The translations under genes were made by a program, and so were the position numbers. The notes beneath the pieces were generated by a model. The model made no database searches. It saw only the letters and a program-made list of their open reading frames with translations, and was not told the origin of the DNA. A DNA stretch of 64,000 nt, from contig NW_027017957.1 in NCBI RefSeq assembly GCF_032854445.1, positions 248,001 through 312,000 of the forward strand. Reading direction: 5' to 3'. The DNA is from Liolophura sinensis. Lineage: Eukaryota; Mollusca; Polyplacophora; Chitonida; Chitonidae. Every line of letters begins with the position of its first letter. Position 1 is the stretch's first letter. Of this stretch, positions 13,997 to 26,719 are shown one piece after another.

Positions 13997-15040
13997 TTGT
14001 TAGGGTGGGCTGGCAAGAAAACCTCCTCGGGAGAGTGTTATGTATGACTATTTAACGTCTTCATGTACTGTTAGTCTGCGGGCCTTTGTGTTATATGTTA
14101 TAAGCATAACAGGCCCCTTTTATATATGTACAGCGCGGACCTGGCCGAAAGCACCTTGTTCAATGCTCTGTTTATTTAACTGGCTGTTCATTGGCTGTTA
14201 ATTCTGTGTCTAAGAATAGTTGAATCCACCTGGCACGTATATAAGCCGTGTTTTCTGTGCAGAGGGGAGGTATTTTTGCTGCATCCACTGGGAGCCAGGA
14301 GAGTGTGCGACGCTCTCGTATCGAGTCCATTATTTTGATATGAGCTGGTGATGCCAGTTTCATTTGGGAGGACAGATTTTTATGCCGGCACCGTTTGTGT
14401 ACCACAGTAGTACTGATGTGTGGTTTATGTGAATTTCTGCGGAAGTCACGTTTATTGGTGTTCGGATCTTTATTATGATTATACAGTGTTGACTGTGTAG
14501 TTTGTTTAACACGCTGACCTCACCTGACCGACAAGGTCGTCAAGGACTCTAAACTGAAGTTTTCAGTTTTGCAAAGGACGTTCGTTCTGCCACAAGGTGA
14601 CATTACTCTACGTCTCTGAACGGCTCGTTTGTGAGCTTCTGCGGGAGCTGTGACTGATCTGAAGTGGATTATACCTCCATGCCTGTATTTACCCTGTGTT
14701 GTGCTCTGCGGGTGTGACGTCATTCAAAGGCTTGACTGTTCCAGTTCTGTGTAACCTGTGTACTGTGTTCGTGTTCGCTAACCTGGCGAAGTACCTGTCT
14801 AGGACAATTTGTGAATTGTGTGTTTATCCCATGGTCTTTACATTGGAATTCCTGGAATACATTCCTTGGGATGCAAAGGTGAACTGGAAACTTGTAAAGA
14901 CCGGTAATACTGATGTGTATGTTGTTGTTGTTGAACTGTCTGTAAAACTGTACGTCTCATTTTATATATAAAGCATTGTTTACATTGTAATATTGAGTCA
15001 CTGAGTCTGTTTTCTGTTGCCGTTTTCAATACCGTAACAA
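13997..15040. mobile_element. 1.04-kb element with terminal TTGTTA/TAACAA, possible solo LTR
   Basis: The segment begins TTGTTAGGG and ends CGTAACAA, a 6-bp inverted terminal match. It is flanked by GAGTAAC (13990-13996) and GAGTAAT (15041-15047), a 7-bp duplication with one mismatch. A second palindromic block, TGTTATATGTTATAAGC then ATAACA, lies near 14091. Length and near-TG/CA ends fit a solo LTR; a non-autonomous DNA transposon is the alternative. No internal protein domain is recognisable. Confidence 0.45.
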
Positions 15041-15047
15041 GAGTAAT

Positions 15048-18000
15048 AGCTTGAAGAAAATTATTGAGACTTGCATTATTTTTCCTTATCAAAGCCAGAT
15101 TTATTTCGAAAAGATCTTCCCAAAATTTGAATGAAAGAGTCTGTTATCAATCAGAAGGTCCTGTTGTTGGGTAAATTCCCTGAAGTTGGTACAGTCATCT
15201 TGGCCATACACGATGAGGACGAACAGGGCCGCTATAACACTACGCTTGGGTCCACGAACTTCATACTGTCCGAGCGCCAAACTAATAGAAACATCGTCCC
15301 TTTGAACATAGAACAGAGATACGCTTTGGTTGGGTATGAGCCGTTTTTGTTTGCACTTTCTCATTGTCACATTGTTTAATACCGATGGTACCGAAGATTA
15401 AAAGGTTTTGTGACGTCACTCTGGATTGCTATAACATAGTAAAATGGCGTCACCAAATGTGTGGCCAGGTACTGTCGATTGTTTGCTATTTATTTTGTTG
15501 ATAAGCGGAGTAAAAAAATTTTAAAATATTTTAAGAAAATTTTAGGAATAATACTTTACTAATTAATTCAGCTTTAGTTGCAAACTTTATGTTCACTTTG
15601 AAGCCGAAAATCTTGCACCAGTTTCTAAGTCTTGAATCCCTGCTTTCGTCATGACCATTTTTAGTACAAATCTTCAGAACACCAGTAATTATACATAAAT
15701 TTAGTCTAGGTGCGATTTAAGTAATTTCCTAAAGTCGGTTTTGTTCTCTTTACGGGTGTAATTTGTCCTGAATAACGCGGAAATGTCTATTGGATGGTCG
15801 ACGATATAGAGTGTTTCATGTAATATTCCAAATAGCTTAGAGGCGTGCTTCGTTAAACTGGGAAGAATGGAAAAGAAAGATATGAAATTAAATGTCCGGG
15901 ATAAGCCCTTTGTTCTTCCTGCTGTTCATTAGTACATATCTACAGTCAATTGTCTCCAATCAAAGAATTGCGTCAGACACCAGATCTTTCACGGAATGGC
16001 CGATATGAATGTCAGTTTTCAACAATTCCACTTAAATGGTACTACATTTTGTTGTAAATCTTTTGGGAAAATGTCATGCAATTTAATACATTTTATATAC
16101 CCTCTGGAATCAGAGAGTACTTTGATAATATCGTATTCATGTACACAGGTATCAGGACTGAAGGGCGTGGTTCAGCATGAAATTGTTACATTGCCCTAAA
16201 CTTAAATAATATCAGTTTAAACAATTCCATAAATAATCATTTTAAAGTCCCATTACCGTAAACACTTTATATGACTGATTCCACTATATAGGTGAATTTT
16301 TATAACCTTTATTTATAGCATTACATTAATGCCGTATCATTCGCCAGTTTGTATTTTACGATGTTTGAACAGCCTAGCTGTGGGCCTAAGAAACTAAAAA
16401 AAATACACGCAAATGCCTAACAGTAGGCCTATTTTTGCTCGAACTTCTAAAATGTAGGTCACTGTTTACCTGCCAGTCTGTTTGATGTCACGGATTTTAA
16501 CCTATCACTCGGTACTACTATGTACTGTCAAATGTAACTTAGTGCTTTTTTTACGGTTGGGTACTCTCCTTTGTGAGTTAAACCGATACACAAATATGTA
16601 TATTCTCTGTCTTAAAATAAATATATTTGCTAGCCGAATCAAAGGGCAACGGTGATGACAGAATACACCTAACACTACCCTCAGTAGCATGTTTAGAGCT
16701 ATGCAGGTTATTGCAAACCACCTAGTATTACCTCAGTTATAAAGGACCAATACGTGTATGCACATCTGGTCTGGTTGTAAACACCAGTTTTGGAAACAAA
16801 TGCAGAATATGCATCAATTCGAAGACATCAAAAAGTCAAGAGGCAGCAGACGTGCATAGAAGTTACAGCTTGTCTTACTTATGATAGCCAGAGCAATTAA
16901 TTAATCTATCAATATTACCTCGCTTCGAAATATTTTGTGTCGACAAAACTGTATGGAGTTTCCCATGAATAAGGCGCGTGACCTTATCTACAGCCTTGAA
17001 AGTATCCATGACAACCACATGACCCTTCAAAATTCCTTTTGATGACGTCGTATTTACTCGCACAGTAAATGTCCGGTCATGTTCAGCGACGCAGTATTAT
17101 TTACTAAATGTGCACATTTACAAATCTACCTACCACAGGACAAATAATCTTCTTTATTAAGGATAACCTTTTCTCCATTTGTAGCGTAATTCGGTTCTCC
17201 GCTTAGCGCATACATGTCCATCCCGCCATCGGAATACCGTCGTTTTCGTCCTGTTTAAATGATTATCAGCTTGTCCCTTAGCACATATAACATTGTCAAC
17301 ACAGTGATAGTTTTCTCAACCCCGTTTGCTTGGTATACATTCCAAAATGGCCGCCATGTACATGGGATTTTCACTTAATCACAAAGTAACTGGGACACTA
17401 GTTTAAAAAATAGCCAGACCAGAGACCAGACTTAAAAAATCCTGTGTGTCAGTGTATGGTAGTGATTATCATTCATTTTATAACTTACCATTAACAGACA
17501 ACAATATCCAATAACAGTTTTCCTTTCTACACTTTAGTCAAACAAGTTTATACAGCTAGTACATGGTATTATGCTGTGAACTACTTAGATCAATTTCAAC
17601 AGCAAAATCACAAATGCATATGCTCACTAGGGTTGTCTCCCCTAAAACAACTCTTTCTTTTTCTCATTGTAACTTCGTGGGGTTACAGAAATTTTAATGC
17701 TGATTTTACAAGAATTTCGGCGGTAACATGACAAATAGTTTTTTTTAACAGGTTGGTATCATTCGTGATAAAGTTACACTGCTGCCTTACTGGATAGGAT
17801 AGTATATGTCACGACTTTTTTCGGGAAACAGCATCGGAATGTACTTGGTTTCCTCTGTCTCCCGCTTGAAAAGTTAAGCCCAGGCAATGTTATTTGAAAA
17901 TGTAAAAATTAAGCCTATATTGGCAATGTTGTAACATAAATATACTACAACAGAAAGAGTAAGGACAGAACAGCTTTTTCTTACCTAATTCCGTTAAAGC

Positions 18001-18353
18001 CATAGTTCTAGGGACTTGTAAGTTGCTACTATTTTATCATTCACATCGACAGTTAGACAGAACTCTGGCTGAGGTAAACGTTGACCGTACTTTACCGGTT
18101 ACATGTGACCATTAGCTAGCTACTACACCGCCGTCGCTGCTCTGGTATTACTCTCTGTGCTGTACGTCTGACTGTGTCATAGTATTACCAGTGAAATCTG
18201 CCCTTTTGTCACAAGGATTAGGGTTTTAATAATAATAATGCTTTGTTTCAGACACCAAGGTACATATGAAAATGTTTTGGAACAGAAGTAAGAGAAACGC
18301 CAAAATGTTAAAAGCACATGACCTCTTGGCTACATTAATGTACAACAGGCAAT
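15048..18353. other. no gene seen
   Basis: Only short open frames without convincing splice sites or domains. The segment at 18000-18150 matches the dispersed repeat described at 10430-10800. Confidence 0.5.
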
Positions 18354-18622
18354 ATTTATTTATTTATTTATTTGACTGGTGTTTTACGCCGTGCTCAAGA
18401 ACGTTTCGCTTAGACGGCAGCGGCCAGCATTATGGTGGGAGAAAACCGGGCAGAGCCCGGTGGAAACACACAACTATCCGTAGGTTGTTGGTGGACCTTC
18501 TCACGTACACCAGAATAGGAAGCCAGCATGTGATGGGCTTGAATTCACAGCTACCGCACTATGAGAGGCTCTTGCGTCATTACGCTGCGCTAGCGTGCTA
18601 ACCAACTGAGCCACGGAGCCTC
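18354..18622 (-). mobile_element. tRNA-headed SINE, near full length
   Basis: Reverse orientation: it reads (TTTA)n, the 'ggtgttttacgccgtgctc' tail, the 'accgggcagagcccgg' hairpin, then ends 'ctaaccaactgagccacgg'. Same family as 8280-8545. Confidence 0.88.
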
Positions 18623-19051
18623 CAACCTCCCCCCTCCCCCCACTCCAACAGGTAACAATGAAGATGTAAAGTTCTATATCGGTAGATTAGCGGAGGATCT
18701 TATTATACGTACTCGGTTTTGATTAAATGCAGTTTTAGTTGAAAACTGTACAAATGTACTTGAACAATATGCCTGGAATAGTGACTTCTTAACTATAGTA
18801 AAACATTTAACGAATATCTTTAGAAACATATTTGCACGTACACACAAGTTACGTTTTTGACGAAGAATGAAGCAAACAAGAAATGGCGAAAGAATTCCAT
18901 ACTACCTAACACCATTGGTAATATTAAAGAAAGATGATCCCCATTTTGACGGCAAACTTTTGTACATGAGACCAAACGGTAATCGCGATCAATTATCTTT
19001 TTTAAGCCCAGTTAACAACACAATCAAATGCTTTGCTGGCATCAAGAAATG

Positions 19052-19185
19052 TGTTTATTTATTTATTTGACTGGTGTTTTAGCCGTACTCAAGAATATTT
19101 CACTTATAAGACGGCGGCTAACATTATGGTGGGAGGAAACCGTTTAGAGCCCCGGAGAAACCCACGACCATCCTCAGGCTGAGAA
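19052..19185 (-). mobile_element. SINE fragment, 3' half
   Basis: (TTTA)n, then 'gactggtgttttagccgta', the CGGCGG-containing core and 'acccacgaccatcctcagg'. The tRNA head is missing, so this is a 5'-truncated copy. Confidence 0.8.
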
Positions 19186-19265
19186 ATATATGCATACGGG
19201 GCTACCGTTAATGCAATCAAAATTGGGGATTTTGTTTTTTTGAGGATGTAAATAGGCCTTGACTC

Positions 19266-19475
19266 TTAGTTTCTCTGTTTTACAGCAATAGTAATTATCT
19301 TGTAAGTAAATACGGACAGAGCGTTCAGAATCGATGGCGCCCTGTTGCCTGTAGTAAGAAAACGGTGCACTGGAAGGTGCTTACCCTTAAATGGGGTTAC
19401 CGACTGTTGTAGCTTGAAACGAAACTGCCTGAAATAATTACATCTAAGTAAAAAGTGGTTCAAAGATTCTTCCAC
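19266..19475 (-). pseudogene. possible LINE ORF2 C-terminal fragment
   Basis: The 69-residue minus-strand open frame contains 'ESLNHFLLRCNYFRQFR', resembling the H-x-L-x-x-C zinc-knuckle-like end of many non-LTR reverse transcriptases. A related string (ILNA-S-FTYK) recurs on the minus strand at 40450-40722, which suggests a dispersed element. No catalytic domain is present here. Confidence 0.35.
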
Positions 19476-19981
19476 TGGGCAATGGTCAAATAGTCCAGTG
19501 GCGTGTAAAATTAATCAGTGCAGATGTGCAAGTAATGGACATATTCCGGAAACAATCCCAAATGAGGAATAAATCAGCCTTGCGACTTCTCAACTGAATT
19601 AAAGCATAAAACACAGACGGTTCACAATCATGATAAAATTAACAATCACTTGTTGCATCCCGGCTCTCATATATGGTACTGTATAAAAGAAAACGAATCG
19701 CCGCTGGGCAGTAAGCGCAGAAGCCTATTAGAGTACACTCCCTTGGAAGTGAGCTGAAACATTGTTAGCATTTATTGGTGCTGAAATGCTTAAAACTGTA
19801 GTATATCACCCCCTCCCCCTTAAAACAATGCAAGGGAACCAGGCTTCAGGACGCTTAGTCCACCAGCAGAATCGTGGTTTATGCAGGAATACCATATAAT
19901 TAAAGAAGTACAGGACTTACTAAACGAAAGCAGCGACAACAGTTTGATAGCTGACACGTAGCCGGAGCAATTCAGCCTGAA

Positions 19982-20333
19982 CAGTGAGTGAGTGCTTCGG
20001 GTTTAACGTCGTACTTAACAATTTTTAAGTCATATGACGACGAAGGAATCCTTTAGAGTGCATGTGATGTGCCTCCTGGTTGCAGGGCGGATTTGTGCCA
20101 CTCTTTTGTCTACTGCTGCTTCACTGTGACGCCTTACCGAAGGCAAGTAAGCCGCCCCGCCCGAACCATTGTACTGATACGGGTCAACCAGTCGTTGCAC
20201 TACCCTCTTTATGCTGAACGCCAAGCGAGGAAATTACAACTTTTTCTTTTAAGGTCTTAAGTGTGACTCCACCCAGGGTTGACCCTAGATCCGGAAGCGG
20301 AAGCTTTATCAACTGTGCTATCGGGCCCGGTTA
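19982..20333 (-). mobile_element. SINE, V-SINE/RUDI-like, full length
   Basis: Reverse copy of the family at 1583-1940: GTGAGTGAGTGC end, 'tttaacgtcgtac', 'cttaccgaaggcaagtaag', ending in the tRNA-like head 'tgtgctatcgggcccgg'. Confidence 0.85.
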
Positions 20334-22389
20334 CCATGGCTTGAGCATTACGTAAATAAAGAAAATGCAGGTAAGTTAACTGCAATTTCTTAGTCGTCAC
20401 AGTCCTTGAATTACAAAACATTCGGTGTTGTCATCACCTTTAACATACAATAACATTAAAAAGTGCAAATGGACCAAGCCTCATTATTCTTGCACTGTTT
20501 CCACGGGTTAAATCAGATCTGTTGACAGTTCACATCAGTAAAGCTTTTATGTCAAGTGTGCATGTAAATGCTTATATAATAGCAACACCCTCTAGCTCCA
20601 TGGTTTATGCACAGTAAATAGAATTAATGAAGAAATACAAAAATTAAGTCATGTGTCTCAAGCGCTTTTACTCAACTATTATTTCAAATATCGAGGTTAT
20701 CTAGCATGGTGCTTTGACTTCACATCGTATCAGGCTGAATTCACAGACACACTGCTTGCGATATTCTTGTAGATTACCCTATCTTAAAAATACTCTAACG
20801 AAGTAAATTGCATGATTCCAAGCGATTTGTTTGAAGAAAAATTAAAAATGAATTAAAGCGAAAAGACTTGACATATTCTTGACAGACCATACGTGCAATG
20901 GATATTTACATCACCCAACAAGGAAACATTGTAAAGCTGTTTAGATTATGTTTGTGATTAACATTTTACGCCGAATTCAAGAATATTTCACATATGACTG
21001 GTAATGGTTGTTGATGGAGGAGACTGTGTGGTAAACCTCTGCAATTCGACAAATTCGATTTAATGCGGTCAAAGAATCATCCAGACCAGATTCCAACATG
21101 CGGTTTATTTGGCCGTTGAACAACGGGATGCGACGAATCAGAGGCTTGAGTTTACTGGCCTAGAGAAAACCCTCCATTGTTATATTTGATGACTATCAGA
21201 GAATAAATTACACTGCCAAAGTTATTTTATTAGATTGAGCTAAATTTTACAGTGCATCCAAAGAGGGGCGTTTCTAAACGATCTGTTTATAATATGGTGT
21301 TTGATGAAAATTTAGAATAAATGCGACAACTCTTGATAAACTTACACGACCAAAGTTAGGTTGTTAGGAAACATCGCATGAGATGATACCGTTGCCATTC
21401 ATTACCCAATGGCTATTTTTTTCCAGATGGGTTTTTAAAGCGTTTTCAAATTACACAGACTGAAGTTAGCTTGTTACAAGGTACTAACTATTTGGTTTTC
21501 TCCGCATTTAAATGATAGGTCACTCTTTCATCGTCTTCTCAAGTCATCCAGTTTCTTTTGGCGTAAGCAATCGAAGTCAGGAAAGAAAAACATACAGAGG
21601 AAGACAATGTTTCACAAGAGAGAATTGTACTTATTCCCGTGTAAGGACTGCGTGTAGAATGCGGTAGGTGCACAATGAAAGGAGTTGCTGAGATCATTAC
21701 ATTCAAGGTCTTGACCTGTCGCCACTGGTTGCTACTCTGTGGAGTTGACCAATCAGTGTGGTTTTCAAATACTGAGAGCATAAGCTAGGTTAGAGTATTA
21801 CTCGACCATTAGCACTGATTAGCCAGTGGTAGTCTGCCAGGATAATTTCACTAGTTGATCATGACAACACTGGTGTATTGCCCCTGATTGGTAGCTCGAA
21901 AGAAATTCACAGAAATTAAGGTTGAATAAAACGCGAAGCTGATCCTGTCAGACAATACCTCTGAAAAGATTTATTGAAAGAAAACCTTAATTAGCACAAA
22001 ACACCCTGTATAATTTTAAAAGAAAAATAAAATTATAACATACACCACAGGTAGGTAATACCATTTTGTAACAAAACTTTTTTTGTATATCTGATCTTAA
22101 CGCCAAACAAAACAAACTGAAGCACAGACGACGTTAGGTGTTGTCTAATTTCGTAATAACTTTTATATATTCGTTGATTCAACAACTATCGGTTTCGCGT
22201 GGAAGAGGCCTCGTATAATTTCTGGGGCTGGTTTTTCACTCTCGGTTGTCAGCATATGCATTTAATTTTTATCATTAACGAGATATATCCCTCGACGCGG
22301 ACAATTTTCACCTATTTTTCTTTCATTCGCGCTCGTCATTATAATTAGTAATCAGTTTGCAATCCCTCATTCATGCACATAGTAATCCT
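20334..22389. other. no gene seen; short SINE remnant
   Basis: No supportable exon. A tail-only SINE remnant in reverse lies at about 20960-21000. The block at 20380-20500 belongs to the dispersed repeat family also present at 26.75 and 28.08 kb. Confidence 0.5.
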
Positions 22390-22760
22390 CACCAGCCCCG
22401 AAATTTTCCATTCACTAAACGTTATATCGATGATCTGCCAGTTTTAAACGACCCATATGTAGCAAAGGATGTGAAAGACATTTACCCACTTTCGCTGAAA
22501 TAAAAGAAAACCACACACTCTCCGGATGGTACATTCTATCTGGATCTATATTTGTACAAGTCTATGCATCGAAACAGACATTCATATACCAGCCGTCAAC
22601 CAATATAGCAGTTCCGGGTCAATAATCCCAAGGCCAATTCCCAAAACGACGTTTAACACAAATTATCAAAGAACTAAGAAAGTATGTAAAGTACGAAAAT
22701 AGGAAGTAATCATACAAAGAGAAGCGGTCAGCAGTTTTCAAAGATGTAGGAAAGACACAA
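22390..22760 (+). pseudogene. reverse transcriptase fragment, decayed
   Basis: One + frame reads 'FTKRYIDDLPVLND' and then 'VKDIYPLSLK' before a stop; after it, 'SPDGTFYLDLYLY' follows. YIDD is the catalytic motif of reverse transcriptases, and a following IYP..L..K.TT block and a YLDL block are known in a Penelope-like or related metazoan RT group. Stops and frame changes show decay. The downstream part (from about 22580) matches segments at 24.09 and 33.47 kb on + and 26.45 and 31.95 kb on -. Confidence 0.6.
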
Positions 22761-24386
22761 GGTATGTTCTAGGCGACTGAGTGAAATCAGCTTTAACTTT
22801 TTTTTTAGGAGTTACACTTACATTCTGTATCTTGCTCTGTACACTAAATATATACACATAACACTGACATAAAACACCACTGGGTATTGTAATTCTTTGC
22901 TAGTGAGCCATAGGATATTCGTCTGCTTCCAAGCTTTTCACTTCTGACAAGTACTGTTAGGGACTGTATAAGTATCATCAGACACATTTGTATATCTCCT
23001 GTATCTGATAGCAAAAACAAATATTGTTTTGACCGTTCGAATGGCGGAAAATGGTTTTATAATTGTTGCACATCTCGGATTAACAGACACATTACAGAGG
23101 CTCACCTGATACATGTACAAGGGCTAGGACATTGTAAAGAGAGAATGGTTCGTGTTTGCGCTTAGTTGAAAATCCAGGGAGAGTAAGAAGAATAAAATTA
23201 TGTCTATAAATGGATGGATTCTATATAAAGAGTAAAAATGTTCTACATCGGAACATTCCTCATTATTTTTAATAGCTACACAAAGTTAATTATATGTATA
23301 TTATGTTGTTAGATAAATCAAGTGCATCAAACAGCACAGGTATTTACATGTAAATCAGTTAGTTTCACCTTGTTGCCTGGGTCTGACGGATCGCCGAATC
23401 GGTAGACACAGTTGTGCAAGCTCTAGTAGTCCATAGTGAAACCGGCACTCCTGCAGTTGTGTCTTCATGGTTACAATTGAAACATCTGTAAAGGAAGTTT
23501 TTCCAATGACATCAAAATTTAGCCGCAGAACTGCCACTGCAATATGGCTTAAGACGTCTGTGCCCTACGTCAAGCCCAGTAAACACGGAAAACATTTCCT
23601 GTCGTATACAGGATTTTCTAATCACAACAATATACTGGACATCACTAGTCTAGATTTACATAAAATCTAACTGACCAGGTTTCGAAGATCCTTAGTCCAC
23701 CATGAGAGTTCTAGCTTTAATATGCAGAAATACAGGTAATCAGACACTTAGCCCAATTTGCTAACGTGGTAAGTTGTAGGGGAGTGTTCTTCAAAGTATT
23801 AGAAAACAATGTTGGAATATGTCAAACACGGTACCAAAAGTTATTGTAATCTTAATAGCCGTATAAAGGACTCAACTATAACTTGTACCCGATAAATAAT
23901 TATTCGAACGAACTTCAATGCGTTCATCTCTCATTTTAACCAGATGTGTACAGTGTATGCCAGATGGGTTGAGGTTTAGTACCGGTAACCACTCCCACTG
24001 GTATAGCTGTGAGAACTGCGAGTATAGCGCAAGAACTGGCTGGCTCATCAGGGATATAACTTAGAAGTGTCTCAAAATCATGTAGGGTTATGTACCTTAT
24101 TAGACGTTCCAGGTCAATAATCGCAGGGCCAATTCCCCAAAAGACGTTTAACAAACAGTACTAAAGAACTAAGAAAGTATATAAATTACGAAAATAGGAA
24201 GAAAGCAGGACGAAATCATAAAAAAAGATAAGCGTTCAACAGTTTCCATTGAAGCAGAAAAGACGCAAGATATTTTCTGGGCAACTGAGTTAAATCAGTC
24301 TTCTATCAGTCTTCAAATGGTGTACTAAGCTACAATATCAGTTGTCGATAACAAAATATGTATCTCTGTTGTACTTTGATTGTGAG
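22761..24386. other. repeat-derived stretch, no gene supported
   Basis: Contains a dispersed-repeat copy (23630-23770; 'cttagtccacc' block) and an RT-tail fragment (24090-24200) ending 'aaagaactaagaaagtat'. The same RT tail precedes the coding-like segment at 33.69 kb, so both segments probably derive from one duplicated block. Confidence 0.5.
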
Positions 24387-25360
24387 TGTTTATATATCCA
24401 ACGTGGCGATGTAATTCAACACGATGAATACATTTCCCCTACCCCCTGCTTACGCGGAGTTATACACAATCATGAGGCAGAGCTACAGAGATTCTAAACC
24501 CTCGGCCTAGGCGGAATTATACACAATAATGAGGCAGAGCTCCAGAGATTCTGAACCTTCGGTTTACGCGGAGTTATACACAATCATGAGGCAGAGCTCC
24601 AGAGATTCTGAACCCTCGGCTTAGGCAGAATTATACACAATCAAGAGGCAGAGCTCCAGAGATTCTGAGCCCTCGCCTTACGCGGAGTTATACACAATCA
24701 TGAGGCAGAGCTACAGAGATTCTGAACCCTCGGCTTACGCGGAGTTATACACAATCATGAGGCAGAGCTCCAGAGATTCTGAACCCTCGGCTTACGCGGA
24801 ATTATACACAATCATGAGGCAGAGCTCCAGAGATTCTGAACCCTCGCCTTACGCGGAGTTATACACAATCATGAGGCAGAGCTCCAGAGATTCTGAACCC
24901 TCGGCTTACGCGGAGTTATACACAAGCATGAGGCAGAGCTGCAGAGATTCTGAACCCTCGGCTTACGCGGAATTATACACAATCATGAGGCAGAGCTCCA
25001 GAGATTCTGAACCCTCGCCTTACGCGGAGTTATACACAATCATGAGGCAGAGCTCCAGAGATTCTGAACCCTCGGCTTACGCGGAGTTATACACAATCAT
25101 GAGGCAGAGCTCCAGAGATTCTGAACCATCGGCTTACGCGGAGTTATACACAATCATGAGGCAGAGCTCCAGAGATTCTGAACCCTCGCCTTACGCGGAG
25201 TTATACACAATCATGAGGCAGAGCTCCAGAGATTCTGAACCCTCGGCTTACGCGGAGTTATACACAATCATGAGGCAGAGCTCCAGAGATTCTGAACCAT
25301 CGGCTTACGCGGAGTTATGTTCACGCTATATGCAAGACCCTTCGGTATATTTCTGTCCAG
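24387..25360 (+). CDS. candidate exon with tandem YAEL/YTIM tyrosine motifs, 5' part broken
   Basis: A continuous open frame from 24625 to the consensus donor at 25361 (CCAG|GTAAGT) ends in phase 1. It encodes about a dozen 19-residue repeats of the form YAELYTIMRQSSRDSEPSA, then a unique end containing SRYMQDPSVYFCP. Each unit carries YAEL (YxxL type) and YTIM (YxxM type), motifs that in other receptors bind SH2 domains once phosphorylated. Upstream, two units carry TAG instead of TAC (24508-24510, 24622-24624). The leader (QHDEYISPTP) is one base out of frame with the repeats. The leader and 5' edge match the segment at 33691-33889. Either the 5' part is degenerate or transcription enters elsewhere. 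No extracellular or membrane exon was found for it. Confidence 0.45.
24448..25318 (+). repeat. 57-bp tandem array, about 15 full units plus a partial
   Basis: Near-identical 57-bp monomers (gcttacgcggagttatac .. gattctgaaccctcg). The spacing is constant and divisible by three, so the frame is kept. Variation includes TCGGCT/TCGCCT (Ala/Pro), AGCTCC/AGCTAC and ATC/AGC. High identity suggests recent expansion or homogenisation. Confidence 0.97.
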
Positions 25361-25403
25361 GTAAGTATATTTTACAGTGTTAAAATTGACTCTATCCCTC
25401 ATG

Positions 25404-25640
25404 TCACAAAGTATGCGAGAGAAAAAAACGTTTTGATCTTTCTACACGTTTAGATAAGGTGTGCCATTTGGTGAGTCTGAAGATTTTTTTAAATCCAGTG
25501 AAGGTGGGGAAATAACTTAATATACCGATTAGAGAATGAGACAGATCGGGCCTGGTGAGGATTTCATATGTATTCGTATACATATGACAACAGGTATAGA
25601 TCGGCCAAAGGGGTGGGGTGGGGGTGGGAGACACAGTTTG
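25404..25640 (-). pseudogene. reverse transcriptase fragment, decayed
   Basis: The minus-strand frame contains 'PLWPIYTCCHMYTNTYE' and 'LTRPDLSHSLIGILSYF', alignable by eye with the PLLADL..YE block of the RT fragment at 33882-34306. The match is partial and lacks the catalytic YIDD. Confidence 0.4.
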
Positions 25641-26719
25641 TAGCCATTGGAATGCCTGTACATTGTTGGTATATGGTTTCCCCGAATTTTAGATAAATGT
25701 TATCAATGAGAAATTCAAGGAACAAGAAAACATCCCATGAATGGTAACCCTTGTGTGTAGTTGAACTGAATAAGGCTTTGTTGCTTTGGATGTTAATGTA
25801 ACAGTGACCAGTTTTATTAAATTCCGATAAAATTAGTGCTGTAATTCTATCAACTAAATTTGTGTGAGGAATTGTAGTATAGAGAGTAGGCAGCCTAGTC
25901 CACGGCGTTGCAAGCGGTGGTACCGTTATCTCATCATTAGTACATCTAGCATTTTTGCAATGAGAGTTACCCCAATAAAATCAGAATTCAGCAGCAGAAC
26001 CGTTAACCGCTACAATGTGGCTTTAGAAGTGCACATGGGAAAGCACGACCAAACTGGATTGAAAGATTCAAGTTGCTTTATTTTCTTGTTTTCTCTTGAA
26101 AACATGTCAAGAGACAAATGAGTTCTGCACTTTCTCCCCTGTCATGATGATTCAGATCTTCTGAGAATGTCGTCGATACGTCAATCTATTAGCGTCGATG
26201 GAAATGTCATGTGGCAATGTTCTGAGCGTGTCATGTAGCCATTGTTTACCGATGGAATATCAAAAATCAAATTCGACTGAAATCAAATTGTTACAATATA
26301 AATGTAGTCTTAAAGCACAGAGATTTTAACCAGAGAAGCAACAACAGTGAAATACGGTCTCTTTCACTCATTCGCCTAGAACACACTTTGGGTCTTTTCA
26401 ACATCATTGAAATCTGTTGACTGCTTCTTTTTGCATGATTCCGTCGTATTTTCGTACTTTATATATTTTCTTAGTTCTTTTCCAGTTTTTGTTAAACGTG
26501 GTTTTGGAAATTGGACTTGCGATTATCCACCTAGAATGTCCGTTTTGGTTGACGACTGGTATACGAATGTCTATTTCGACGGATAGACTCTTGTTAGTTT
26601 GTATTTTCTTCAGCTAGTTTTATTCTAACTCTTCGCGTATATACCTAACACAGCACATTACTCGTCCTGTAGCACCAAGGCCACAACGGATTTAGGTAGA
26701 ACATATTTTAGTGGAGATA
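25641..26719. other. no gene seen; RT-tail repeat
   Basis: The segment 26430-26590 is a reverse copy of the RT tail (ttcttagttcttt .. ggtatacgaatg). The block near 25980-26050 loosely resembles 23510-23590. No supportable coding exon. Confidence 0.45.

Noticed and set aside
18266-18601. 111-residue open frame
   Set aside because: Most of it is the reverse strand of a SINE.
24448-25318. CRISPR-like regularly spaced repeat
   Set aside because: Monomers are contiguous 57-bp copies without unique spacers, in animal DNA, and keep a reading frame.
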